Origin: Clostridium sp. SCN 57-10
Lineage (GTDB): Bacteria > Bacillota > Clostridia > Oscillospirales > Butyricicoccaceae
Assembly (NCBI GenBank): GCA_001725215.1
Contig: MEFT01000071.1
Span: 1 to 8,057, forward strand
Length of the DNA: 8,057 nt
Reading direction: 5' to 3'
In this document: piece by piece, positions 1-6,156 of the stretch
Layout: each line of letters opens with the position of its first letter
Position numbering within the stretch: the stretch's first letter is position 1
Notes under the pieces: generated by a model
The model's input: the letters and a program-made list of their open reading frames with translations, nothing else
Told to the model about the DNA's origin: nothing
Databases searched by the model: none
Program-made: the position numbers and the translations under genes

Positions 1-1
1 C

Positions 2-811
2 CGCAGGGTGGCGGACGCTCCGGTCGATGAATACACAACGCGTTCTTATACCGAGCATGTCACCGCCGGTGCGAACAACGCTCTGCGTGAAGAAGACCGC
101 AGGCGCATCCGCATTATGTTCGGGCGCGAGTCGCTTATCTCGCAATACGCGCAGGGCATTACGGCGGTACATACCGAATACCAAACCCACATGACGGGCG
201 GCAGCGTGCTTTGGGTCGAGCTGTCCGTGCGGCTCTATCATGACGACGAGCGTGACGCCGTGTGCTGTGTGCTGCGCATCATCAACATCGAAGACCGCAA
301 GCAGCGGGAAATGAGACTGGTCGAGTCGGCCGAGCGCGACCCCCTGACCAAGCTGTATAACCGCGCGGCGACCGATCGCCTCTTCCGCGAGCGGCTTGCC
401 GCCTCGTGTGACGGCGCAGCCCTTCTCTTCATCGATCTTGACTATTATAAGTCGATCAACGATACGCTCGGACATGCGGGCGGCGACCGCGCTCTGCTCG
501 ACGTAGCCGAAACGCTGCGTGCCGGAACGCGTGACGGCGACCTCATCGGCCGCTTTGCGGGCGATGAATTTCTTGTGCTGCTGTGCGGTATTCCCAGCCC
601 CGCCGCCGCGCTGCAACGCGCCGAGCATCTGCTCGTCTGTCTGCGGCGCGTGTATCCCCGAAACGGCACGGACGTCGTGCTTACCGCATCAATCGGCGTA
701 GCCGTGGCACACGCACGCGGCGAGGGGTACGAGCGGCTGCTAGAGCGCGCCGACCGCGCGCTCTACCGAGCCAAAGCGCAAGGACGCAACACCTGCGTGC
801 TCGCCGACTGA
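2..811 (+). CDS. PAS-GGDEF diguanylate cyclase, 5'-truncated by window edge
   Basis: This is the C-terminal part of a signalling protein that should make cyclic di-GMP from two GTP. The frame is open to the left edge, so the GTG at position 8 is probably not the true start and the N-terminus lies outside. Codons up to about 310 look like the end of a PAS fold: a beta-rich stretch with LWVELSVRLY, then the usual exit IINIEDRKQRE leading to a helical linker. The GGDEF domain begins at DPLTKLYNR (338-364) and continues with FIDLDYYKSINDTLGHAGGD, which carries the metal- and GTP-binding Asp and Asn. The signature reads AGDEF (557-571) instead of GGDEF, a variant known to be active in some proteins. 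The RxxD product-inhibition site is intact as RDGD (530-541), exactly five residues before the signature. No EAL domain follows; the protein ends about 80 residues later as usual. The sensor input is unknown. Confidence 0.93.
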   Translation, partial: RRVADAPVDEYTTRSYTEHVTAGANNALREEDRRRIRIMFGRESLISQYAQGITAVHTEYQTHMTGGSVLWVELSVRLYHDDERDAVCCVLRIINIEDRKQREMRLVESAERDPLTKLYNRAATDRLFRERLAASCDGAALLFIDLDYYKSINDTLGHAGGDRALLDVAETLRAGTRDGDLIGRFAGDEFLVLLCGIPSPAAALQRAEHLLVCLRRVYPRNGTDVVLTASIGVAVAHARGEGYERLLERADRALYRAKAQGRNTCVLAD

Positions 812-852
812 CGGCGGTCTTTCGCCGAAAATTGATTAAGCCCTTCGGGCTT
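812..852 (+). other. two small hairpins just after the GGDEF gene
   Basis: Two short inverted repeats sit between the stop codon and the main terminator. One is CGGCG/CGCCG (812-816 with 823-827). The other is AAGCCC/GGGCTT with a TTC loop (838-843 with 847-852), followed by only three T. Seen directly; they may stabilise the 3' end of the mRNA or may be incidental in GC-rich DNA. Confidence 0.35.
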
Positions 853-866
853 TGGGGCAAATGTTC

Positions 867-898
867 AGGCCGGTGTCGAAAGATACCGGCCTGTTTTT
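867..898 (+). terminator. intrinsic terminator of the diguanylate cyclase gene
   Basis: An 11-bp stem, AGGCCGGTGTC (867-877) with GATACCGGCCT (882-892), contains one G-U pair and is closed by a GAAA tetraloop. It is followed by TGTTTTTG (T-run 894-898). This is a textbook Rho-independent terminator 55 bp after the stop codon. It separates the diguanylate cyclase from the ABC transporter operon. Confidence 0.9.
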
Positions 899-938
899 GC
901 AAAAACGCTTCCACTTTTTACATAGAAAAAGCCAATGT

Positions 939-969
939 TTGCTTTTTGTTCATACTTGCATGTTATCAT
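939..969 (+). promoter_or_regulatory. candidate promoter of the ABC transporter operon
   Basis: The AT-rich stretch after the terminator holds an extended -10 match, TGTTATCAT (961-969: TG, one base, then TATCAT). The best upstream hexamer is TTGCTT (939-944), 19 bp away, so the -35 is weak and the spacing long. An extended -10 can make up for a poor -35. The call rests on motif match and position only. Confidence 0.4.
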
Positions 970-988
970 AAAGGGAATCCTTTATCAT
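963..988 (+). promoter_or_regulatory. inverted and direct repeats between promoter and start, possible operator
   Basis: ATAAAGG (968-974) and CCTTTAT (979-985) form a perfect 7-bp inverted repeat around the spacer GAAT. In addition TTATCAT occurs twice, at 963-969 and 982-988. The cluster overlaps the candidate -10 and the expected transcription start, where a repressor would bind. No regulator gene is visible in the window, so the binder, if any, is unknown. Confidence 0.3.
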
Positions 989-1014
989 GTGACGAACCGG
1001 AACGGAGTTATCTT

Positions 1015-1716
1015 ATGGACTATGTCATTTTTCGCGATGTGTGCAAATATTACAAGATGGGCGGCCAGACCATCGCCGCCGCCGATCACATCAGTTTTAC
1101 GGTCGACAAGGGCGAATTCTGTGTCGTCGTCGGCCCGAGCGGCGCCGGAAAAACCACGCTGCTCAATATACTCGGGGGCATGGACAGCTGCGACGCAGGC
1201 GAGATTTATCTTGACGGGAATCTCATCAGCGGCTATAACAAACGCCAGCTGACCGACTATCGCCGCTATGACATCGGCTTTGTATTCCAGTTTTACAATT
1301 TGGTACACAATCTGACGGCGCTTGAAAACGTGGAGCTAGCGGGTGAGATCTGCCGCGAACCGCTCGACGCGCTGCAAACGCTGGCCGATGTCGGTCTGGC
1401 TGACCGCGCGGGAAATTTTCCCGCCCAGCTTTCGGGCGGCGAGCAGCAGCGCGTTGCGATTGCGCGCGCGCTCGCTAAAAACCCCAAGCTGCTGCTGTGC
1501 GACGAGCCGACGGGTGCGCTCGACTACAGCACGGGCAAAACCATCTTAAAGCTTTTGCAGGACACCTGCCGCCGCACGGGCAAGACGGTTATCGTCATCA
1601 CGCACAACAGCGCGCTGACGCGTATGGCCGACCGCATCGTACACATTAAAAACGGACGCGTCGGCGCCGTCGAGCGCAATGAACACCCCCTGCCCATTGA
1701 ACAGATTGAGTGGTAA
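1015..1716 (+). CDS. ABC transporter ATP-binding protein, MacB/LolD/FtsE type
   Basis: This 233-residue cytoplasmic ATPase should power the permease encoded directly downstream. All nucleotide-binding motifs are present: Walker A GPSGAGKTT (residues 40-48), Q-loop FVFQ (Gln92), signature LSGGEQQR (139-146), Walker B LLLCDE with catalytic Glu164, D-loop ALD (168-170) and H-loop His197 in VITHN. The length and the sequence around the Q-loop (FQFYNLVHNLTALENVEL) fit the MacB/LolD/FtsE subfamily, which pairs with FtsX-like permeases. The frame stays open upstream to 583, but that part lies antisense-free within another gene's frame and the terminator. ATG 1015 is the start because GGAG (1004-1007) sits 7 nt before it and the protein then aligns with the family N-terminus (MDYVIFRDVCKYY). 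The permease ATG follows 6 bp after the stop, so the two are surely one operon. Confidence 0.95.
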   Translation: MDYVIFRDVCKYYKMGGQTIAAADHISFTVDKGEFCVVVGPSGAGKTTLLNILGGMDSCDAGEIYLDGNLISGYNKRQLTDYRRYDIGFVFQFYNLVHNLTALENVELAGEICREPLDALQTLADVGLADRAGNFPAQLSGGEQQRVAIARALAKNPKLLLCDEPTGALDYSTGKTILKLLQDTCRRTGKTVIVITHNSALTRMADRIVHIKNGRVGAVERNEHPLPIEQIEW

Positions 1717-1722
1717 TCGCGC

Positions 1723-4700
1723 ATGAAGAAGACTTACGTCAAAATGCTTTTGCGCAGCGTGCGTGAGAGCAAGGCGCGCTTTTTTGCTATTCTCGGCATC
1801 GTCGCCGTCGGCGTCGGCTTCCTTGGCGGACTGGTGGCGACGACGCCCGATATGCAGCTGACCGCCGACCGCTATTACGACGAAAACCGCGTGTTCGACC
1901 TTAACGTGCGCGGCACGCTGGGGTTGACGGACGACGACATCGCCGCGCTGCGCGCCGTGCCCGGCGTTGCGCATGTCATGCCCGCCCGCGTGACCGACGT
2001 CAGCCTTGAGGGCAGCGGCGGCAGCTTTGTCACGCGTATTTACGGCGTCCCGCTGGAAGATCACGCGTCGGGCAAACTGCTCAACGATTTTGTGCTGCTC
2101 TCCGGGCGCATGCCGGAGCGCGAAGGGGAATGCCTGCTCGCGTCGATTAACGGCTATACCGGCGAGCATGAGCCGGGCGAGAGCCTTACCATTTCGCCCG
2201 ACAACAAAGATTATGACAAATGGAGCGACACCTACGCCGCTTCGACGTTTACCGTCGTCGGCACCGTGCGCGCACCCATGTATCTTTCGATTGAGGCCGA
2301 GCCGAGCACGGTGGGCAACGGGCAGGTAGAGCTGGTGCTTTTCGCGCCCGCCGAAAGCTACACCCTTGAGGCGTATACCGACGCATTTGTCACGCTGGAC
2401 GGTGCGGCTGCTCTTAATACCTTCGGCGACCCCTACTTCGAGCTGATTGACGCGCAGAGCGACGCGTTGGAGACGCTGGGCAAAACCCGCGCCGCGCTGC
2501 GGCTCGACGAGGTTAAGGCCGAGGCGCAGCAAAAAATCGACGATGCGCGCGCTGAGCTCGACGAAAAAAAAGCCGAGGCCGAGAGCAAGCTTGCCGACGC
2601 GCGCGCCGAGCTTGACCAGGGCCGCACCGACCTTGAAGCAGGCAAGCGTACGCTTGAAAAAAGCAAGCGCGACCTGCAGACTGCCAAAACAAAGCTGGCA
2701 AACGGAGCACGCGACCTTGCGACAGGCAAGCAAACGCTGGAAGCCGAGGCGCAAAAGCTTGTCGACGGATGGGCGGCACTCGACGAGGCCAAAAAGGCTT
2801 ATACCGACGGCATGACTCAACTCGCCACACAGCGCGCAGAGTATGACGCCTCCGCTTCATCGTATGACACTGCGGTGAACGACTTTGAAAACGGCATCGC
2901 AGCCCAGCGTACCGAGCTTGAGCGCAACCGCCCCTATTTGACCGACGCGCAGTATCACGCCGCACTGGCGCAGATCGCGCAGGCGGAACAGCAGGGCGCG
3001 CAGCAGCTTGAGCAAAACCGCCTCGCGCTCGACAGCGCGAAAGCACAGCTCGACGCGGCGCAGGCACAACTTGACGACGCCAAGCGGCAAATTGACGCAA
3101 ACGAGCAGCAGCTTACGGCGGGCGACACGGCACTTGAAAAAGGTCGCTCCGATCTGGCGGCCGCCGAAGCGGAGGTGCGCAGCGGCGAAAGAAAGGTGAA
3201 AAACGGCGAGGCGAGCATTCAAAAAGCCGAGCGCGATTTAGCCGACGCGGAACGCAAGCTGCAGGAAGGCGAAACGGAATACGCCGACGCAAAGCGCGAA
3301 GCCGACACCAAAATTGCCGACGGCGAGCAAAAGCTTACTGACGCGCAGCGTGCGCTTGACGATCTCGACAAAGCCGAATGGTATGTCACCGACCGGCGCG
3401 ACACCGTCAGCTTCACAAGCTACCAAGACAATTCGGAAAAGGTTGCCGCCATCGCCGCCGTATTCCCGCTGTTCTTTTTCGCCGTTGCCGCTCTTGTGGC
3501 GCTGACGACGATGACGCGTATGGTGGAGGAAGAACGTCCTCGCATCGGCACGCTGAAGGCACTTGGTTATACGAACAGAGCCATCACGGGCTATTACGCC
3601 GGCTATTCGCTGGCGGCGGGCCTCGCGGGCGCTGCCATCGGCATTGTGCTCGGCTTTCGCGGGCTGCCTGCTGTCATTGCAAACGCCTATTCCATGATGT
3701 TTGTGCTGCCGCCCGTGCTGACCCCGTTCCACTGGAATTACGCGTTGCTTATTGTGCCAGCCATGCTTCTGTGCACCACGGCGTCTACGCTGTTTGTCTG
3801 CACGGGACTGCTGCGCGAGCGCCCCGCGCAGCTTATGCAGCCACGCGCGCCCAAGGCGGGCAAGCGCATTATGCTCGAGCGCGTCGGCTTCATCTGGAAG
3901 CGCCTGAAATTTACGCACAAGGTCACCGCACGCAACATCCTGCGCTATAAAAAGCGGTTTTTCATGACGGTGTTCGGCGTGGCGGGTTGCTGCGCGCTGT
4001 TGCTTGCCGGCTTCGGCCTGCGAGACAGCATAGGCGACATCGTGCCCAAGCAGTTCGGTGAAATCTTTCGCTATGATTTTTCTGTTTATCTCAAACAGGA
4101 CGGCGACGCGGAAACCGACCGGCGCATCCGCGATGTGCTTACCGATCTCGCTCTCGTCCGCGGCTACGCCGTGGTGCACAGCGAGTCGGCCTACGTCGAA
4201 TATAAGGGCGACCGCGGCAAGGTGACGCTCACCGTGCCGCAAGACAAAGACGCGCTGCTGCAGCAGCTTACGCTGCGCGAACGCCGCACGGGCAGCTCCA
4301 TCCCGTTTAAAGAAGATTCACTCGTACTCACCGAAAAGCTGTGCGAAACGCTGGGCATCCGTACGGGCGACACGGTGACGCTGGTCAGCGCGGACGGCGT
4401 GAGGGCTTCGCGAACGGTAACTGGCATCTGCGAAAACTATGTACACAGCAACGCGTTTCTCACCGCGTCATCTTACACGCAGCTGTTCGGGACGCAGCCG
4501 GAATACCGCCTTGTTTATGCACAGTTTGCCGCTGAAAACAGCGACGCGAAGAACGCCGTTTCGTCGCGCGTGCTGCAAAGCCCCAACGTGCTTATGCTGC
4601 AGTTTTCGCAGAATATCCGAGACAGCTTTGACCGCATGCTGACCAACATCAACTATATCGTCATGGTGCTCATCCTTTCGGCGGGAGCGCTTGCCATCAT

Positions 4701-5049
4701 CGTGCTTTACAACCTGACCAACATTAACATCTGCGAGCGCAAAAAAGAGCTTGCCACCATCCGTGTGCTCGGCTTTCACGACCGCGAGGTTGCGGCGTAT
4801 GTTTACCGTGAAATTACAATTTTAAGTCTGGTCGGCATTCTGGCCGGCTTTGTCCTAGGCATCGCACTGCACACGTTCGTCATCCGCGTCGCCGAAATCG
4901 ATTCCGTGATGTTCGGGCGCACCATCAAAGGCATGAGCTATCTTTATGCCGCGGGCGTCACCCTATTTTTCACGCTGCTTGTCGACCTCGTCATGCTGCC
5001 CAAGCTGCGCGCCATCGATATGGTCGAATCGATGAAGGCAGGCGAATAG
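1723..5049 (+). CDS. FtsX-like ABC transporter permease with long extracytoplasmic coiled coil
   Basis: A membrane partner of the preceding ATPase, 1108 residues. It looks like two FtsX/MacB-type units in tandem, each with one leading and three trailing membrane helices. Predicted helices lie near residues 20-40, 577-597, 626-645, 673-697, 746-770, 976-1001, 1031-1053 and 1071-1092. The region from about 45 to 247 resembles a MacB-like extracytoplasmic domain. Residues about 250-552 are an almost pure coiled coil with regular heptads (for example DLEAGKR, TLEKSKR, DLQTAKT). They break near Pro404 in RNRPYLTDAQ, so an antiparallel hairpin is likely. After it come the family hallmarks WYVTDR, LTTMTRMVEEERPRIGTLKALGY, and in the second unit ERKKELATIRVLGF. 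Such permeases are common in Clostridia as stand-alone ATPase/permease pairs. In MacB-type systems the ATPase drives motion of the outer domains without necessarily passing a substrate through the membrane. The substrate is unknown. The ribosome binding site is weak (GAG at 1708-1710), so translation is probably coupled to the ATPase. Confidence 0.94.
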   Translation: MKKTYVKMLLRSVRESKARFFAILGIVAVGVGFLGGLVATTPDMQLTADRYYDENRVFDLNVRGTLGLTDDDIAALRAVPGVAHVMPARVTDVSLEGSGGSFVTRIYGVPLEDHASGKLLNDFVLLSGRMPEREGECLLASINGYTGEHEPGESLTISPDNKDYDKWSDTYAASTFTVVGTVRAPMYLSIEAEPSTVGNGQVELVLFAPAESYTLEAYTDAFVTLDGAAALNTFGDPYFELIDAQSDALETLGKTRAALRLDEVKAEAQQKIDDARAELDEKKAEAESKLADARAELDQGRTDLEAGKRTLEKSKRDLQTAKTKLANGARDLATGKQTLEAEAQKLVDGWAALDEAKKAYTDGMTQLATQRAEYDASASSYDTAVNDFENGIAAQRTELERNRPYLTDAQYHAALAQIAQAEQQGAQQLEQNRLALDSAKAQLDAAQAQLDDAKRQIDANEQQLTAGDTALEKGRSDLAAAEAEVRSGERKVKNGEASIQKAERDLADAERKLQEGETEYADAKREADTKIADGEQKLTDAQRALDDLDKAEWYVTDRRDTVSFTSYQDNSEKVAAIAAVFPLFFFAVAALVALTTMTRMVEEERPRIGTLKALGYTNRAITGYYAGYSLAAGLAGAAIGIVLGFRGLPAVIANAYSMMFVLPPVLTPFHWNYALLIVPAMLLCTTASTLFVCTGLLRERPAQLMQPRAPKAGKRIMLERVGFIWKRLKFTHKVTARNILRYKKRFFMTVFGVAGCCALLLAGFGLRDSIGDIVPKQFGEIFRYDFSVYLKQDGDAETDRRIRDVLTDLALVRGYAVVHSESAYVEYKGDRGKVTLTVPQDKDALLQQLTLRERRTGSSIPFKEDSLVLTEKLCETLGIRTGDTVTLVSADGVRASRTVTGICENYVHSNAFLTASSYTQLFGTQPEYRLVYAQFAAENSDAKNAVSSRVLQSPNVLMLQFSQNIRDSFDRMLTNINYIVMVLILSAGALAIIVLYNLTNINICERKKELATIRVLGFHDREVAAYVYREITILSLVGILAGFVLGIALHTFVIRVAEIDSVMFGRTIKGMSYLYAAGVTLFFTLLVDLVMLPKLRAIDMVESMKAGE

Positions 5050-5075
5050 GCCCCGCTCTTTGAGGCATATGCAAA

Positions 5076-5110
5076 GCGAGCGCCGCTCTGAAAACCAGAG
5101 CGGCGCTCGC
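5076..5110. terminator. 15-bp perfect hairpin between convergent genes, likely bidirectional terminator
   Basis: GCGAGCGCCGCTCTG (5076-5090) and its exact complement (5096-5110) enclose the 5-nt loop AAAAC. It lies 26 bp after the permease stop and 20 bp before the stop of the convergent small ORF, where a shared terminator is expected. Neither side has a good T-tract: the + strand continues GGGTTAACTC and the - strand TTTGCATATG. It may therefore act more as a 3'-end stabilising or Rho-assisted structure. Confidence 0.7.
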
Positions 5111-5130
5111 GGGTTAACTCGTGACCTGCG

Positions 5131-5298
5131 TCACTCCATCGGCTTTAAATCAAGCCAAAAGTTGGCGTAATAATAGCCGTCATAGGGCATAGCAAACTCC
5201 TCGTCAGCGGAATATTCCCGCACGATGTCGCCATTCTCCGCATAGGGAGGCGCAAAATCGTGATACCGGAACAGTCCATAAGGTTCTATTGGCTCCAA
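5131..5298 (-). CDS. small acidic, tyrosine-rich hypothetical protein downstream of tepA
   Basis: A 55-codon ORF that I do not recognise. It starts at TTG (5298-5296) and ends at TGA (5133-5131). A perfect Shine-Dalgarno GGAGGTG (5311-5305) lies upstream, with 8 nt from GGAGG to the start; an in-frame GTG at 5307 overlaps that site and is less likely. The protein begins MEPIEPYGLFRYHDF and ends FWLDLKPME. It has 12 acidic against 3 basic residues, and about a quarter is Tyr, Phe or Trp, including a YYY run. No signal peptide, membrane helix or cysteine is visible. It lies 54 bp after the tepA stop in the same frame and is probably cotranscribed with tepA. In Bacillus a small gene, ylzJ, follows tepA, but I see no YlzJ sequence features here. 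Third-position GC is lower than in the neighbours. The convergent hairpin sits just after its stop. Confidence 0.62.
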   Translation of the reverse strand: MEPIEPYGLFRYHDFAPPYAENGDIVREYSADEEFAMPYDGYYYANFWLDLKPME

Positions 5299-5304
5299 GG
5301 CAAA

Positions 5305-5311
5305 CACCTCC
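5305..5311 (-). promoter_or_regulatory. ribosome binding site GGAGGTG of the small ORF
   Basis: On the - strand GGAGGTG matches the anti-Shine-Dalgarno end of 16S rRNA over seven bases and lies 6 nt from the TTG codon (8 nt counted from GGAGG). It is the main evidence that the 55-codon ORF is translated, and it decides in favour of the TTG start. Confidence 0.6.
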
Positions 5312-5337
5312 GAGATGTGCGTTTTGCGTTCGGTGCG

Positions 5338-5352
5338 CCGTTTATGAAACGG
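5338..5352 (-). other. small hairpin right after the tepA stop
   Basis: On the - strand CCGTTT, loop CAT, AAACGG forms a perfect 6-bp stem that begins one base after the tepA stop codon. No T-tract follows, so it is not a terminator. It may mark or protect an mRNA end between tepA and the small ORF, or be chance. Confidence 0.35.
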
Positions 5353-6105
5353 TTAGGTCCGTTTTACCTGCGCACGGGCGCGAAACGCGGTTTTTTGGTC
5401 GCTCTGCGGTGCAGTGCGGCCTTTTTTTGCGTCGATCATGCCGTGAAGACAATCGAGCGCTTCCCGCAAACTGCCTAAACTGTCGCACAAGCCGAGCCGC
5501 ACGGCGTCCTTGCCGTCTACTACGCTGCCGACGTCATTCATTAACTCGCCGGTTTTATGCATTAGTGCTCGCAGAACGCGCGGTTCTATGCGCGAGTTCT
5601 TGCAGATAAACTGCACGATGCGCCGCTGGATACGCTCGAAATAAACCATCGTCTCCGGTACGCCTAGTATAGTGCCGTTGAGACGAACGGGGTGGAGGGT
5701 CATCGACGCCGTGGGCGCGATGAAACACCTCTGCGCCGCCACGGCAAGCGGAACGCCGATCGAATGCCCGCCGCCCAGAACGAGCGAAACGTTCGGCTTT
5801 CTCATGCCCGCGATCAGCTCCGCGATGGCAAGCCCCGCCTCAACATCGCCACCCACCGTGTTGAGCAAAATCAATAGCCCGTCTATTTCCGGGCTTTCTT
5901 CAATTGCCGCGAGCTGGGGCATCACATGCTCATACTTGGTTGTTTTCTGTTGCGGAGACAAAATCTGATGCCCCTCGATCTGGCCGACAATCGTCAGGCA
6001 ATGGATGCTGCCCCGCGTGTTTTCCACCGTCACTGCGCCGGTTTTTTCGATTAGCTTGGCTTCGTTCAGGCGGTCTTCGTTTGTTTGCTGTTCTTGTTCG
6101 GACAT
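5353..6105 (-). CDS. tepA: TepA-like ClpP-fold serine protease
   Basis: A 250-residue ClpP/crotonase-fold peptidase of the TepA (YmfB) type; Bacillus TepA is about the same length. The Ser-His-Asp triad can be placed: Ser115 in GGGHSIG, His138 in MTLHPV, and most likely Asp191 in NDVGSVVDGKDAV. The oxyanion-side loop LLNTVGGDVEAGLAIAELI (81-99) is typical of the family. The first 30 residues are polar and acidic with no signal peptide, so the protein is cytoplasmic. Bacillus TepA was first described as enhancing secretion of proteins; later comparative work on spore-formers linked it to sporulation and spore-protein turnover (from memory). I chose ATG 6105 because GGAGGG (6119-6114) lies 8 nt before it; the GTG at 6114 overlaps that site. 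It is separated from the upstream fused gene by 51 bp holding a terminator-like hairpin and a possible sporulation promoter. ClpP itself is less likely given the length and the TepA-like context. Confidence 0.9.
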   Translation of the reverse strand: MSEQEQQTNEDRLNEAKLIEKTGAVTVENTRGSIHCLTIVGQIEGHQILSPQQKTTKYEHVMPQLAAIEESPEIDGLLILLNTVGGDVEAGLAIAELIAGMRKPNVSLVLGGGHSIGVPLAVAAQRCFIAPTASMTLHPVRLNGTILGVPETMVYFERIQRRIVQFICKNSRIEPRVLRALMHKTGELMNDVGSVVDGKDAVRLGLCDSLGSLREALDCLHGMIDAKKGRTAPQSDQKTAFRARAQVKRT

Positions 6106-6141
6106 AAAAAACACCCTCCGCGCTGTATTCTGCGCAGAGGG
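6106..6141 (-). terminator. terminator-like hairpin that contains the tepA Shine-Dalgarno
   Basis: On the - strand CCCTCTGCGC (6141-6132) pairs with GCGCGGAGGG (6123-6114) over 10 bp with one G-U pair and an 8-nt loop. TG and six T (6111-6106) follow, then directly the tepA ATG. It has the form of an intrinsic terminator for the upstream Sua5-CoaE gene, yet its 3' arm is the tepA ribosome binding site GGAGGG. Transcripts that read through would have this site masked. Confidence 0.72.
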
Positions 6142-6154
6142 TTCGGAAATATGC
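6126..6154 (-). promoter_or_regulatory. sigma-G/sigma-F-like promoter upstream of tepA
   Basis: On the - strand GCATA (6154-6150) fits the forespore sigma -35 consensus GHATR (also GYWTA). After 17 nt comes CAGAATA (6132-6126), which matches the sigma-G -10 consensus CATNHTA at all but the third base. The predicted start point is near 6119, inside the tepA leader and after the 5' arm of the hairpin. The match is by eye; the usual sigma-G spacing is about 17-18. Role in sporulation is inferred from the tepA family. Confidence 0.4.
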
Positions 6155-6156
6155 GG

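Noticed and set aside
583..1014. N-terminal extension of the ABC ATPase back to 583
   Set aside because: It would overlap the diguanylate cyclase in another frame and run through the intrinsic terminator. The Arg-rich extension has no domain. ATG 1015 has a proper ribosome binding site.
812..1014. Possible riboswitch or small RNA between the cyclase and the transporter
   Set aside because: Only simple hairpins and one intrinsic terminator are present, all before the candidate promoter. No conserved riboswitch core, such as a c-di-GMP aptamer, could be seen.
1546..2820. Long open frame of 424 codons on the - strand
   Set aside because: It lies antisense to the permease and the end of the ATPase gene. 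Its product is low-complexity and matches no family, and the + strand proteins are clearly real. Long antisense frames are common in GC-rich DNA.
2520..3370. Tandem DNA repeats in the permease gene
   Set aside because: The repeated feel comes from heptad coding (Leu, Ala, Glu, Lys, Asp) of the coiled coil. I see no exact DNA repeat unit of useful length.
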